A stretch of 64,000 bases of DNA, taken from positions 19,560 to 83,559 of the forward strand of contig NZ_VUME01000008.1 in the NCBI RefSeq assembly GCF_009696325.1, in the 5' to 3' direction. The notes below the pieces were generated by a model. That model searched no databases. It was not told the origin of the DNA and saw only the letters and a program-made list of their open reading frames with translations. This DNA is from Collinsella sp. WCA1-178-WT-3 (M1). GTDB lineage: Bacteria; Actinomycetota; Coriobacteriia; Coriobacteriales; Coriobacteriaceae. A program made the translations under genes and the position numbers. This document shows, in pieces, positions 1 to 9,166 of the stretch; the first letter of the stretch is position 1; every line of letters starts with the position of its first letter.

Positions 1-1562
1 AGGCCCTCCAGGCCGTACTCATCGCCATAATAGATCGAGGGCACGCCGGGGAAGGTCATCTGCATGAGCGTCGCCAGCCAAAAGCGCCTCTTGGCCAGGT
101 CCATGGAGTTCTCGTCCAAGCGCCATTTGCTACGCTCGCTCTCGGGTAGCTGCGACTCGTCGGGACCACCGCCGAGCACCGAGATAATACGCGGACGGTC
201 GTGGCTCGAAAGCAGATTGAGAGCGCAGGCCAGTGCCTCGCGCGGGTAGTTCTCGCGCAGTGTCTCGATGTCCTCGGCGGCCTGATAGGCATCTCTGTAG
301 CCCATCAAAAAGCCGATGACCATGTCGCGGAAGGGGTAGTCCATGGCGGAATCGAGTTCGGAGCCCTGCAGATAACGGCGCAGATGGCCATAGCTGATCT
401 TGTTGGAGGCGTCCTCCCAGACTTCGCCGAGCAGCAGCGCATCGGGCTTCTCTTCGAGCACGGCGGCCTTGATATCGGCCAGGAAGTCATCGGAAAGCTC
501 GTCGGCCACATCGAGTCGCCAGCCGTGGGCACCGGCGCGCAGCCACTTGCGAATGACGCCGTCCTTGCCCAGAAGCTTTTTACGCACGAGCTCGGAATTC
601 TCGTTGAGGGCGGGCATGTTGCTCACGCCCCACCAGCAGTCATACGAACCGTCCTCGTGGAAGGTAAACGCATCGCGCCACGGGGAGTCCTCGCTCTGCC
701 ACGCGCCGACGCCGGGATAGTTGCCGTAGCGGTTAAAGTAGATCGAGTCGTCGCCCGTATGGTTGAAGACGCCGTCCAGGATGATGGAAATGCCGAGCTT
801 CTCGGCCGCCTCGCACAGCTCCGTAAAGTCCTGCTCGGTTCCCAGAATCGGGTCGATCTTGGTGTAATCGGCCGTGTCGTAGCGGTGGTTGCTCGCGGCC
901 TCAAAGATCGGGTTGAGGTAGATGGCCGTAAAGCCCAGCTCGGCGATGCGGGGCAGGTCATTTTGGATACCCTTGAGCGAGCCGCCGTAAAAATCCCAGG
1001 TCTTGATGGATCCGTCTTCGGCACGCTCGTACACGGGCGGCTCGTTCCAGTCCTCGACCATGCGACGCTGGATTCCGTTACGCGGTTTTTCGACCTCGGC
1101 CAGCGTGCGTTCGCGCCAGTTTTCGTCGCGGGCGTAGCGGTCGGGGAAAATCTGGTAGACCATGCCGTGCTCGTACCAGGTGGGACGGTTCTCGCGGTGC
1201 TTGTAGACGGTAATCTGGAAGGACGGAACTTCGGCGTAGTCGTATACAACGCCCTCGCCGCCGGTGCGACCCTGCGGCGCACCCAAGCGGACCTCGGACT
1301 GGCCTTCGATATTGCATATAAAGCTGTACCATACAAGACAGGGCTCAGCGCAGTTGAGCTCACCGGTAAAGATGCCATCGCCCATGTGCTCCATGGGGAT
1401 CAAGGTCTCTCCGATGCCGTCGACCCAGGTGCGCAGGGTGAGCGTTGCCTGGTTGGGGTCGGCATCCTCCAAAATCACCGAAAGCGAAACGGAAGTTCCA
1501 GTGGTCACAGCGCCAAAAGGAGTGCGAAACTGCGTCAGGCGGCTGTTGTGTATCAATCTCAT
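1..1562 (-). CDS. GH13 alpha-glucan hydrolase (neopullulanase/cyclomaltodextrinase-like), 3' end cut by window
   Basis: Read on the minus strand from an ATG at 1562 (MRLIHNSRLTQF); no stop before the window edge, so about 520 residues are seen and the C-terminus is missing. After an N-terminal beta-sandwich region of roughly 120 residues comes the TIM-barrel entry MVYQIFPDRYA. The GH13 conserved regions then follow in order: GWRLDVADE (nucleophile Asp), LLGEVWED (acid/base Glu), LSSHDRPRI (third Asp) and FPGVPSIYYGDEYG. The N-domain plus these motifs fit the neopullulanase/cyclomaltodextrinase branch, which cleaves alpha-1,4 (sometimes alpha-1,6) bonds in maltodextrins, probably in the cytoplasm since no signal peptide is visible. 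It lies last in the glycogen locus, separated from glgA by a hairpin, with its own upstream operator-like motif at 1690-1705. Exact substrate is unsettled. Confidence 0.9.
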   Translation of the reverse strand, partial: MRLIHNSRLTQFRTPFGAVTTGTSVSLSVILEDADPNQATLTLRTWVDGIGETLIPMEHMGDGIFTGELNCAEPCLVWYSFICNIEGQSEVRLGAPQGRTGGEGVVYDYAEVPSFQITVYKHRENRPTWYEHGMVYQIFPDRYARDENWRERTLAEVEKPRNGIQRRMVEDWNEPPVYERAEDGSIKTWDFYGGSLKGIQNDLPRIAELGFTAIYLNPIFEAASNHRYDTADYTKIDPILGTEQDFTELCEAAEKLGISIILDGVFNHTGDDSIYFNRYGNYPGVGAWQSEDSPWRDAFTFHEDGSYDCWWGVSNMPALNENSELVRKKLLGKDGVIRKWLRAGAHGWRLDVADELSDDFLADIKAAVLEEKPDALLLGEVWEDASNKISYGHLRRYLQGSELDSAMDYPFRDMVIGFLMGYRDAYQAAEDIETLRENYPREALACALNLLSSHDRPRIISVLGGGPDESQLPESERSKWRLDENSMDLAKRRFWLATLMQMTFPGVPSIYYGDEYGLEG

Positions 1563-1689
1563 AGTACGGTCCAGTTCTATACAATCATGGCCAGCGGGTC
1601 ATGGGCTTAACGCACAGTGCATAAGTATATCCGTTGCACTTTAGTTGTATAAACTACAGTCGCTCACTATCGGCGAACGGTTGTCCTAG

Positions 1690-1705
1690 AAAATCGTTTT
1701 ACCAA
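1690..1705 (-). promoter_or_regulatory. LacI-type operator-like motif upstream of the GH13 gene
   Basis: On the minus strand this reads TTGGTAAAACGATTTT, with the central CG and flanking A/T tracts typical of LacI/GalR-family operators. It shares its first 11 bases (TTGGTAAAACG) with a site at 11724-11739 in the promoter region at the other end of the glycogen locus. It lies about 130 bp upstream of the GH13 start. Operator function and the cognate regulator, which is not in the window, are inference. Confidence 0.45.
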
Positions 1706-1719
1706 CTATCTACAGAGAA

Positions 1720-1742
1720 GGGGCGCCCGGTTGGAGCGCCCC
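1720..1742 (-). terminator. hairpin between glgA and the GH13 gene
   Basis: GGGGCGC (1720-1726) pairs with GCGCCCC (1736-1742) across a 9-base loop, 40 bp past the glgA stop. The minus-strand side lacks a clear T-run (TTCTCTG follows), so termination may be partial or the hairpin may protect the message end. Confidence 0.5.
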
Positions 1743-1781
1743 TTGTTTAGGGTTTTTATTAGGTTTTAGATCGTCTGTGGA

Positions 1782-4169
1782 CTAGCGGCGCTTGCGGGTG
1801 GCCGTTGCCTTGCGGACGGAGGTCTTTTTGGTCGGAGCCTTTTCCTCGGCTGGAGCGGCGGGGGAGACCGGGGCCTTCTTGGCGGGTTCGGTCTTTACCG
1901 TTGCCTTTGGAGCGGTCTTGACCTCGGCGGCCTTCGGTTCCGGCTCGGCCTTTACTGCGGGTTTGTCCTTGGCTTTAGCCTCTGCCTTGGGAGCGGCTGT
2001 CTTGGTCGTAGCCTTTTTGGCCGTTGTCGTGGCGCGCTTGCGTGTGGTGGTCTTGGCGGCCGGCTTTGCCTCGACAGGTGCCTCGGCCTTGGGCTCGGAG
2101 GGCGCCTCCTCGACCTTGACGGCGGGCTTTGCAGCAGCCTTCGGGGCCGTCTTCGCGGCGGCCTTCGTCGTAGCAGCCTTGGTCGCCGGCGACTTCGTAG
2201 CCGTGGCCTTCTTGGCGGTCGCGGTCTTGGTCGCGGTCTTGGTCGCGGTCGTCTTCTTGGCAGCGGTCTTAGCCGGAGCCTTTGCCGCGGTCTTAGCCTC
2301 GGCAATGGTAGCCTCAGCGGTGGCCTCGGCCTTTACCTCGGGAGCGGCCTCGGCTTCGACGGCCTTCTTGGCTGCGGCGGTCGTACGCTTGCGCGTGGTG
2401 GTTGCCTTGGCAGCGGTGGTTTTGCTCGTAGCGGCCTTCGTGGTCGTGGCCTTCTTAGCCGTCGTCTTGCGGGTCGTCGTCTTCTTGGCGGCAGGCTTCG
2501 CCGTGGGCTTTACCTCGCCGTCGTCAGCGGGCTTCTCCTCGGACTTGGGCTCCTCGGCCTTGGGCTCCTCGGCAGCAGCGGGCTCCTTAACGGGTGCCGC
2601 AGGCTCGGCCTCAGCGGCAACCGGCTCCTCCACAGCCGCAGCAGCCTCCACAGCCTCCGGCTCCTCCACAGCCGCAGCAGCCTCCACTGCCACCGGCCTC
2701 TCAATCTCTGGGTGCATAAAGAAGTACAGGTCCAGATACTTATCGGCCGAACGTGTCCAGCTAAAGTCCTGGCTCATGGCCTGCGTGACCAGCTGATCCC
2801 AGGCCTTGCGGTTATCCCAGAACAGGCGAGCCGCACGGAACACCGCGTCGCCCATCTCGTCGCCGTTAAAGTGACTAAATGAGAAGCCCGTGCCCTCGCC
2901 GGTAAACTCGTTGTACGGTTGCACGGTGTCCTTCAGGCCACCGGTCTCGCGCACAATGGGCAGGGTGCCGTAGCGCATGGCGATGATCTGCGACAGGCCA
3001 CAGGGCTCAAACTTCGAAGGCATCAGGAACATATCGGCGGCGGCGTACATGCGCTGCGAAAGCGCCGGGTCAAACTCGATACGCGCCGCCATGGTGCCGG
3101 GGTATTTGCCCTGGAAGTAGCGCAGGCCGTCCTCGTAGTCGCAGTCGCCGGTACCCAGCACGGCCACCTGAACGCCACCGGACAGGATGCGGTCGAGCGC
3201 GTACATGACCAGGTCCATGCCCTTCTGTCGCGTCAGGCGCGTGACCATCACCATAAGCGGGCGGTCGTCGCGAATCTCGAGCCCCAACTCCTCCTGCAGT
3301 TTGGCCTTGCATACGGCCTTCCCCGCACGGTCATCAACCGTGTAGTTGGCGGCAATGCGCTTGTCGGTCGCCGGATCAAAACCCGCAACGTCAATGCCGT
3401 TGAGGATACCCTGCAGTGCGTACGAACGCTCGCGCAGCACGCCGTCCAGGCCCTCGCCAAACTCGGGCGTCTGGATCTCGCCCGCATAGGTGGGGCTCAC
3501 TGTGGTGATGGCATCGGCATAGTGCAGCGCGCCCAGCATATAGTTAATGCTGCAGGCGTCACAGCGCAGCTGCGTGGCGGCTGCCGGAATATGCGCCATG
3601 CCCAGTATGTCTTCCATCACGGTGTCACTAAACTGGCCCTGGAACGCCACATTGTGGATCGAGAACACGGTCTTGACGCGGTCGTACAGCGGCAGGCCTT
3701 GGTAGAACTCTCGCAAGAACACGGGCGCCAGCGCCGTCTGCCAGTCGTTGCAGTGCAGGATGTCGCACTCAAAGCCTTCGGGCAGGTGCTGCAGGCTCTC
3801 GGTGATGGCCTTGGAGAAAAACGCGAAGCGCTCGCCGTCGTCAAAGAAGCCGTAGGGATAGTCGCGCGCAAAGTAGTGCTCGTTGTCCACGAACATATAG
3901 GTGACGCCGTCGTGCTCGAGCTTCTCCAACCCGCAGTACTCGTTGCGCCAGCTCAGGCTCACGTAAAAGTCGGCAAAGTGCTCCATCTGCGCCTTGTACT
4001 CGTCCTTGATGGTGGCGTACTTGGGCACCATCACAATGACTTCGGCGCCAGCGCGCACGAGTGCCGCAGGCAGCGAGCCCGCCACGTCACCGAGGCCCCC
4101 GGTCTTAACAAACGGCGCGCACTCGGCCGAGGCAAACACGATCTGCATCTTTTTGCTGGTTTGTGCCAT
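1782..4169 (-). CDS. glgA: glycogen synthase (ADP-glucose type, GT5) with very long Lys/Ala-rich C-terminal tail
   Basis: Transfers glucose from ADP-glucose to the non-reducing end of alpha-1,4-glucan. The GT5 start is clear: MQIVFASAECAPFVKTGGLG with the ADP-glucose-binding KTGGLGD near residues 22-28. The second Rossmann domain has LTRQKGMDL and EPCGLSQIIAMRYG. The catalytic part ends near residue 487 (FFMHPEI), the usual GlgA length of about 480. About 305 further residues form a low-complexity tail rich in Ala, Lys, Thr, Glu and Pro (AAKKTTTRKTTAKK-type repeats), like histone H1 tails. I chose the ATG at 4169 because GGGAG sits just upstream; an in-frame ATG at 4181 has no ribosome site. 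It follows glgD in the glycogen locus. Confidence 0.95.
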   Translation of the reverse strand: MAQTSKKMQIVFASAECAPFVKTGGLGDVAGSLPAALVRAGAEVIVMVPKYATIKDEYKAQMEHFADFYVSLSWRNEYCGLEKLEHDGVTYMFVDNEHYFARDYPYGFFDDGERFAFFSKAITESLQHLPEGFECDILHCNDWQTALAPVFLREFYQGLPLYDRVKTVFSIHNVAFQGQFSDTVMEDILGMAHIPAAATQLRCDACSINYMLGALHYADAITTVSPTYAGEIQTPEFGEGLDGVLRERSYALQGILNGIDVAGFDPATDKRIAANYTVDDRAGKAVCKAKLQEELGLEIRDDRPLMVMVTRLTRQKGMDLVMYALDRILSGGVQVAVLGTGDCDYEDGLRYFQGKYPGTMAARIEFDPALSQRMYAAADMFLMPSKFEPCGLSQIIAMRYGTLPIVRETGGLKDTVQPYNEFTGEGTGFSFSHFNGDEMGDAVFRAARLFWDNRKAWDQLVTQAMSQDFSWTRSADKYLDLYFFMHPEIERPVAVEAAAAVEEPEAVEAAAAVEEPVAAEAEPAAPVKEPAAAEEPKAEEPKSEEKPADDGEVKPTAKPAAKKTTTRKTTAKKATTTKAATSKTTAAKATTTRKRTTAAAKKAVEAEAAPEVKAEATAEATIAEAKTAAKAPAKTAAKKTTATKTATKTATAKKATATKSPATKAATTKAAAKTAPKAAAKPAVKVEEAPSEPKAEAPVEAKPAAKTTTRKRATTTAKKATTKTAAPKAEAKAKDKPAVKAEPEPKAAEVKTAPKATVKTEPAKKAPVSPAAPAEEKAPTKKTSVRKATATRKRR

Positions 4170-4193
4170 TTTGTCTCCCATGTTGCAATTCGA

Positions 4194-4227
4194 GAATAGT
4201 CGCCTGGCGCTAACCGGGCGACTATTC
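4194..4227 (-). terminator. hairpin in the glgD-glgA gap
   Basis: GAATAGTCGCC (4194-4204) pairs perfectly with GGCGACTATTC (4217-4227) around a 12-base loop containing GCTAACC. It lies 32 bp below the glgD stop and just before glgA. There is no T-run, so it is more likely an attenuator, processing or stability element than a complete terminator. Confidence 0.4.
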
Positions 4228-4259
4228 TACAAGTTACGTGCGATTATGTGGTGCCAACG

Positions 4260-5387
4260 TTAACGAGCGATGGTGGTATCGGACGTTAACGGAGCCTTGC
4301 CCAGCACCAGGATGTTCTCGGGCGTACCGCGAAGCTCGGTGTTGGTGGGAACCACGTTGTTCTTGTCCAAGATGGCGTTCTCAACACGGGCGCCGCTCTT
4401 GATGATGCAGCTCTGGTTGATGATCGAGTTGGTCACCGAGGCGCCTTCCTCGATCACAACGCCGCGCGACAGGATCGAGTTGCGCACGGTGCCCTTGATG
4501 ATGCAGCCGGCCGAGATGATCGAGTTGCAGGCGTGGCTGCCGGTCGCGTAACGCGAAGGCGGCACGTCGTGGGCCTTGGTCAGGATCGGGCGCTCGGGGT
4601 CAAAGAGCTGATCGGCCACGGTCTGGTCGAGCAGGTCCATGCTGCGACGATACAGCGACTTCTCGCTAAACACGCCCACGACCTCGCCCTTGTACTCATA
4701 GCTGCACACGTCGATGTTGCCAAAGTCGCCCTGGAGTGCCTCGAGCAGGTCCAGATAGTCGGCGGCTTGGTAGTGGTCGATGATCTGGAGCAGTGTCTCG
4801 CGGTTGACGATGCAGCAGTCCATAGAGGCGTTGTCGCCGTACGCGACGCCGGCGCTCACGCCCGTCAGGCGGCCGTTCTCGTTGATATCGAGCTTGGTCT
4901 CGTCTTCGACGTTGTGCGTGGCCTTGCAGTACACCACGGTCATCTGGGCACCGGATTTCTCGTGCGCCTCGATAATGGTGTTGAGGTCCATGTTAAAGAT
5001 GACGTTGGTGCCCATCATCACAACATAGGGCTTGTCCGAGCGCTGGAACAGCGTCTTGTTGGAGATGATGTCGCGGAGCAAGAAGCGCATGCCGCCCTTG
5101 GTGGTGCCATACGCGTTGCCGGGCACCATGAACAGGCCGCCGTTCTTGCGGTCCAGGCCCCAGTCCTTGCCCGAGCCCACGTGGTCGATCAGCGAGCGGT
5201 AGTTGCCCGGCATGACAACGCCGACGGTCTTAATGCCGGCATTCATCATGTTGGACAGCGGAAAGTCGATCAGGCGGTAGCGGCCCAAAAACGGAACGGA
5301 CGCGATGGGGCGATCCTTGAGCAGCACGCTGCCGTAGGTCGAAGAGTAGTTAGCGGTGATATAGCCGATGGCCTTGCGATTGATCAT
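4260..5387 (-). CDS. glgD: GlgD-type subunit of glucose-1-phosphate adenylyltransferase
   Basis: Regulatory or non-catalytic partner of GlgC in the ADP-glucose pyrophosphorylase heteromer described in Firmicutes. The nucleotidyltransferase fold is visible (PFLGRYRLIDFPLSNMMNAG, then GSGKDWGLDR) but the N-terminal pyrophosphorylase signature GGxGxRL, present in GlgC, is replaced by NYSSTYGSVLLKDR, as is usual for GlgD. A C-terminal left-handed beta-helix is indicated by hexapeptide-like repeats (IISAGCIIKGTVRNSIL). The ATG at 5387 (MINRKAIGYI) has GGGGGA upstream; a longer in-frame start at 5426 would overlap the end of glgC and is unlikely. The gap to the glgC stop is only 4 bp, implying translational coupling. 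375 residues. Confidence 0.93.
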   Translation of the reverse strand: MINRKAIGYITANYSSTYGSVLLKDRPIASVPFLGRYRLIDFPLSNMMNAGIKTVGVVMPGNYRSLIDHVGSGKDWGLDRKNGGLFMVPGNAYGTTKGGMRFLLRDIISNKTLFQRSDKPYVVMMGTNVIFNMDLNTIIEAHEKSGAQMTVVYCKATHNVEDETKLDINENGRLTGVSAGVAYGDNASMDCCIVNRETLLQIIDHYQAADYLDLLEALQGDFGNIDVCSYEYKGEVVGVFSEKSLYRRSMDLLDQTVADQLFDPERPILTKAHDVPPSRYATGSHACNSIISAGCIIKGTVRNSILSRGVVIEEGASVTNSIINQSCIIKSGARVENAILDKNNVVPTNTELRGTPENILVLGKAPLTSDTTIAR

Positions 5388-5391
5388 CGGA

Positions 5392-6540
5392 TCATTCCCC
5401 CTTCCCGACAACGACGTCATTTCCAACGACGGCCGTATCCTTGGTGGTATCGACAGAGCCGAGCTTCACGCCCTCTTCGACCGTGGAGTTCTCGCCCAAA
5501 ATAGCGCGGCAAATGTGCGCGCCGCTCTTAACGTGCGCACCCGGCAGCAGCACGGAGTCCTCGACCACGGCGCGCTCCTCGATGATGACATCGGTCGAAA
5601 GGATCGAGTGGCGAGCGGTGCCGTAGATCTTGCAGCCATTGGAGACCAGGCAGTCGTCCAGGCGACCGTCCGGGCCAATGTAGTGCGGCGGACGCGTGGT
5701 GATGTTGGACATGATGGGGAAGCTCTTGTCAAACAGATCGAACTCGGGGTTGTTGCCCAGCAGGTCCATCGAGGTCTCGTGGAAGCTGGCGATGGTACCG
5801 ACGTCCTTCCAAAAGCCGTGGAACTCGTAGCTGTACAGGCGCTTGTCCTCGCCGAGCAGCTTGGGGATGATGTCCTTGCCAAAGTCGTGGCTCGAGCGCT
5901 GGTCCAGAGCGTCCTCCTCGAGCGCCTTGACCAGCACGTCGGCCGAGAAGATGTAGATGCCCATGGACGCGAGGTTCGAATCGGGCTTCTCGGGCTTCTC
6001 CGTGAACTTGGTGATGCGGCCGTCCTCGGGGTCGGTGGTCAGGATGCCAAAGCGGCTGGCCTCCTCCCACGGCACGGGCATAACGCTCACCGTGAGGTCG
6101 GCGTTGTTCTCAATGTGCGTCTTGAGCATCTTGCGGTAGTCCATGCGATACAGATGATCGCCCGAAAGAATCAGGACGTACTTGGGGTCGTTGGACTTGA
6201 TGTAGTCGAGGTTCTGCGTGATGGCGTCGGCCGTGCCCGCATACCATGCGCCACCGGTTTGCGTCTCGTACGGCGGCAGGATCGACACGCCACCGTCGCG
6301 GCTGTCCAGATCCCACGCCTCGCCAGACCCAACGTAGGCATGCAGCAGGTAGGGACGATACTGCGTCAGAACGCCCACCGTGTCGATGCCCGAATTGGAG
6401 CAGTTAGACAGCGAAAAGTCGATAATGCGGAACTTGCCACCAAAGCTAACCGCCGGTTTAGCGATCTTTTGGGTGAGTGCCCCCAATCGACTGCCCTGTC
6501 CTCCTGCGAGGAGCATCGCGATGCATTCTTTCTTACTCAT
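5392..6540 (-). CDS. glgC: glucose-1-phosphate adenylyltransferase catalytic subunit
   Basis: Makes ADP-glucose from glucose-1-phosphate and ATP, the committed step of bacterial glycogen synthesis. 382 residues, the family's normal size. The pyrophosphorylase signature [12 protein letters not shown] lies at residues 12-23, followed by [19 protein letters not shown], the GSGEAWDLD motif, WYAGTADA, and the metal/substrate loop [11 protein letters not shown] near residue 130. The C-terminal beta-helix ([20 protein letters not shown]) is where allosteric effectors usually act. Start ATG at 6540 is preceded on the minus strand by GGAG (CAGAAGGAGAAATCG). It sits between glgP and glgD, 105 bp after the former. 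Confidence 0.95.
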   Translation of the reverse strand: MSKKECIAMLLAGGQGSRLGALTQKIAKPAVSFGGKFRIIDFSLSNCSNSGIDTVGVLTQYRPYLLHAYVGSGEAWDLDSRDGGVSILPPYETQTGGAWYAGTADAITQNLDYIKSNDPKYVLILSGDHLYRMDYRKMLKTHIENNADLTVSVMPVPWEEASRFGILTTDPEDGRITKFTEKPEKPDSNLASMGIYIFSADVLVKALEEDALDQRSSHDFGKDIIPKLLGEDKRLYSYEFHGFWKDVGTIASFHETSMDLLGNNPEFDLFDKSFPIMSNITTRPPHYIGPDGRLDDCLVSNGCKIYGTARHSILSTDVIIEERAVVEDSVLLPGAHVKSGAHICRAILGENSTVEEGVKLGSVDTTKDTAVVGNDVVVGKGE

Positions 6541-6580
6541 CGATTTCTCCTTCTGTCATCGATGTTCCTAAACCCATTAG

Positions 6581-6611
6581 CGACGGGCGCGGCGCTCGGT
6601 CGCGCCCGTCG
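6581..6611 (-). terminator. hairpin between glgP and glgC
   Basis: CGACGGGCGCG (6581-6591) and CGCGCCCGTCG (6601-6611) form an 11-bp perfect stem with a 9-base loop, 34 bp past the glgP stop. No T-run follows on the minus strand. It may tune the ratio of glgP to the downstream glgCDA message. Confidence 0.45.
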
Positions 6612-6645
6612 AGTAATGCCGTGCGGCAAAGGGAACTCGCGGCCT

Positions 6646-9072
6646 TTACGCGTGCCAGATCTCGTCGCGGTACTCGCGAATGGTGCGGTCGCTCGAGAAC
6701 CAGCCGCTCGAGGCGGTGTTGAGCAGGGCCTTGCGGTTCCAGGTCTCCTGGTCGCCATAGCTGCCCGTGAGCTTCTCCCATGCATCCACGTAGCTGCGGA
6801 AGTCTGCCATGACCAGATCGGGGTCGTTGTTGTTCATAAGCTCGTTGTAGATGCTCTCAAAGTTGCCCGAAAGGCCGGCAAACGTGTTGTCCTTGAGCTC
6901 ATCCATCACGAGGCCCAGACGTTCGCGATCATTGTTGAGCGTATCCCACGCAAAGTAGCTGTTCGATGCCCAGAGCTGCTCGACCTCGGGAGCGGTCAGG
7001 CCAAAGATCGCCTCGTTCTCGCGGCCGGCCAAATCGGCGATTTCGATGTTGGCGCCGTCGAGGGTGCCCAGCGTAATGGCGCCGTTCATCATGAGCTTCA
7101 TGTTGGACGTGCCCGAGGCCTCCTTGCCAGCTGTGGAAATCTGCTCCGAAATCTCGGCGGCAGGGTAGATGAGCTGGGCGTTGCTCACGCGGAAGTTGGG
7201 GATAAAGCAGACCTTCATGACCTCGTTGACGCGCGGGTCGTTGTTGATGACCTCGGCAACGGAGTTAATGAGGCGAATGGTCTCCTTGGCAAAGGTGTAG
7301 CTCGACGCAGCCTTGCCGCTAAAGATAAAGGTCGTCGGTGTCACGTGGAAGTTGGGATTGGCGATGCGACGGTTGTAGATGTCCATCACCTTCATGATGT
7401 TCATGAGCTGGCGCTTGTAGGCATGAAAACGCTTTACCTGAACATCGAAGACGGTGTTGGGGTCTATAACCAGACCGGTCTCTGCCTTAACGTAGGCGGC
7501 AAGACGCTCCTTATTGGCGCGCTTGGAGGCACCCACGGCCTTCAGGAACTCGGTGTCGTTCTGAAAACCTTTAAGTTTCTCAAGCTCAAAGGCGTCCTTC
7601 AGCCAGCCGTCGCCAATGGCCTCGGTCACGAGCTTGGCGTAGGTGGGGTTGGCCTCGGCAAAGAAGCGACGGTGCGAGATGCCGTTGGTCTTGTTGTTGA
7701 ACTTCTCGGGCGTCAGGGCATAGAAGTCCTTGAGCACATTGTTCTTGATGATATCGGAGTGAATCTTGGCCACGCCGTTGACGCTATGGCTGCAGATCAC
7801 AGACAGGTTGGCCATGCGAACCTCGCCGTCCCATAGGATGGCGGTCTGGCGCAGACGCTCCTGCCAGCCCTCCTGCGTAGTATCGAACGACTCATGCCAA
7901 CGACGGCTGATTTCGTCGATGATCTGGTACACACGGGGGAGGAGCTTGGAGAACGTGCCGATGGGCCACTTCTCCAGGGCCTCGGGCAGGATGGTGTGGT
8001 TGGTGTAACTCACGACCTGCGTCACGATGTTCCAGGCGTCATCCCACTCGAGCTTCTTCTCGTCGATGAGGATGCGCATGAGCTCGGGGCCGCACATGGC
8101 GGGGTGCGTATCGTTGGTGTGGATGGCCACAAACTGCGGCAGTAGCTCCCAGTTCGCGCCGTGCTCCTTCTCAAAGGTGTCGAGCAGGCTATAGATACCG
8201 GCCGAGACAAACAGGTATTCCTGCTTCAGTCGCAGCAGACGGCCGTGCTCGCCGGCGTCGTTGGGGTAGAGGATGGCGCTGATGGCCTCGGCCTCGGCGC
8301 GCTCGGCGTCGGCCAGGGCGTAATCGCCGCGGTTGAAGGCCTCAAGGTCAAAGTGCTCCTCGACCGGCTCAGCGGCCCAGACGCGCAGCTTGTTGACGGT
8401 CTCGCCGGCATAGCCCACCACGGGGATGTCATAAGGGACGGCCAGGATGTCCTGCGTGTCCACGGTTCGATAGAACGTGCGACCGTTCTCCTCAAAGCCC
8501 TCGACGCGGCCACCAAACTTAATGGTTACGGCCTTGTCCTGACGACGGACCTCCCAGGGATAGCCGTTGGTGAGCCACTCGTCGGTGGTTTCGACCTGGC
8601 TGCCGTTGACGATCTCCTGTTTAAACAGGCCGTAGCGGTAGCGCATGCCGTTGCCGTAGCCGGCAATGCCCTCGGCTGCCATGGAATCCAGGAAGCATGC
8701 GGCCAGACGACCCAAGCCACCGTTGCCCAGCGCCGGATCGGGCTCCTGGCTCTCGATGACGGACAGGTCAAGGCCCATATCGTCGAGCGCCTCGGCGACC
8801 ATGTCGCGCACGCCAAAGTTGAGCAGGTAGTTGTCGAGCAGGCGGCCGATCAAAAACTCGATCGAGAAGTAGTACACGCGCTTCTTGCCCTCGGCGGTGG
8901 CGCGGGCGTCGCTCTTGGTGGCAACGGTGCGGGCCTTCTCGGCCACGAGCTTGGCCAGGGCGTTAAAGCGATCCAGATCGCTGGCTGCCTCGACGCTCTT
9001 GCCGCTAATGCTCATGACGGCATCGCGATAGAGCTCGGTAAACTCCTGCTTGTTGTCGAAGATCTTATTCAT
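6646..9072 (-). CDS. glgP: glycogen/maltodextrin phosphorylase (GT35)
   Basis: Releases glucose-1-phosphate from the non-reducing ends of glycogen with inorganic phosphate and a PLP cofactor. 808 residues, the normal size. Visible family blocks: YYFSIEFLIGRLL, DPALGNGGLGRLAACFLDS, the substrate-site segment FVAIHTNDTHPA, YTNHTILPEALEKW, FDVQVKRFHAYKRQLMN, and the PLP site EASGTSNMKLMMNGA, whose Lys (about residue 660) forms the Schiff base. The start ATG at 9072 has AAAGGA upstream. It lies between glgB (94 bp upstream) and glgC. Having the degradative enzyme inside the synthetic locus is common in Gram-positive glg operons. Confidence 0.96.
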   Translation of the reverse strand: MNKIFDNKQEFTELYRDAVMSISGKSVEAASDLDRFNALAKLVAEKARTVATKSDARATAEGKKRVYYFSIEFLIGRLLDNYLLNFGVRDMVAEALDDMGLDLSVIESQEPDPALGNGGLGRLAACFLDSMAAEGIAGYGNGMRYRYGLFKQEIVNGSQVETTDEWLTNGYPWEVRRQDKAVTIKFGGRVEGFEENGRTFYRTVDTQDILAVPYDIPVVGYAGETVNKLRVWAAEPVEEHFDLEAFNRGDYALADAERAEAEAISAILYPNDAGEHGRLLRLKQEYLFVSAGIYSLLDTFEKEHGANWELLPQFVAIHTNDTHPAMCGPELMRILIDEKKLEWDDAWNIVTQVVSYTNHTILPEALEKWPIGTFSKLLPRVYQIIDEISRRWHESFDTTQEGWQERLRQTAILWDGEVRMANLSVICSHSVNGVAKIHSDIIKNNVLKDFYALTPEKFNNKTNGISHRRFFAEANPTYAKLVTEAIGDGWLKDAFELEKLKGFQNDTEFLKAVGASKRANKERLAAYVKAETGLVIDPNTVFDVQVKRFHAYKRQLMNIMKVMDIYNRRIANPNFHVTPTTFIFSGKAASSYTFAKETIRLINSVAEVINNDPRVNEVMKVCFIPNFRVSNAQLIYPAAEISEQISTAGKEASGTSNMKLMMNGAITLGTLDGANIEIADLAGRENEAIFGLTAPEVEQLWASNSYFAWDTLNNDRERLGLVMDELKDNTFAGLSGNFESIYNELMNNNDPDLVMADFRSYVDAWEKLTGSYGDQETWNRKALLNTASSGWFSSDRTIREYRDEIWHA

Positions 9073-9073
9073 A

Positions 9074-9107
9074 CGTTCCTTTCCCCCGGGGATGTTTCTC
9101 CCGGAAC
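9074..9107 (-). promoter_or_regulatory. inverted repeat enclosing the glgP ribosome binding site
   Basis: On the minus strand CGTTCC and GGAACG flank about 22 bases, and the right arm overlaps the AAAGGAACG just before the glgP ATG; an inner CCCCGGGG is self-complementary. Pairing would hide the Shine-Dalgarno sequence. Only short arms, so this is a weak candidate for translational control. Confidence 0.25.
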
Positions 9108-9166
9108 GGTTGTGACTTGTATCCTACGCCCCGCTGGGGCGGGTAATTACAGCTGTAACGGCTTTG

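Noticed and set aside
201..1610. 469-codon plus-strand open frame opposite the GH13 gene
   Set aside because: The minus strand has the four GH13 regions in order; the plus-strand frame is a mirror artefact.
5368..7836. 822-codon plus-strand open frame opposite glgC and glgP
   Set aside because: It is antisense to two clearly recognisable enzymes, is His/Val/Leu-rich without known motifs, and follows from the strong codon bias of GC-rich genes.
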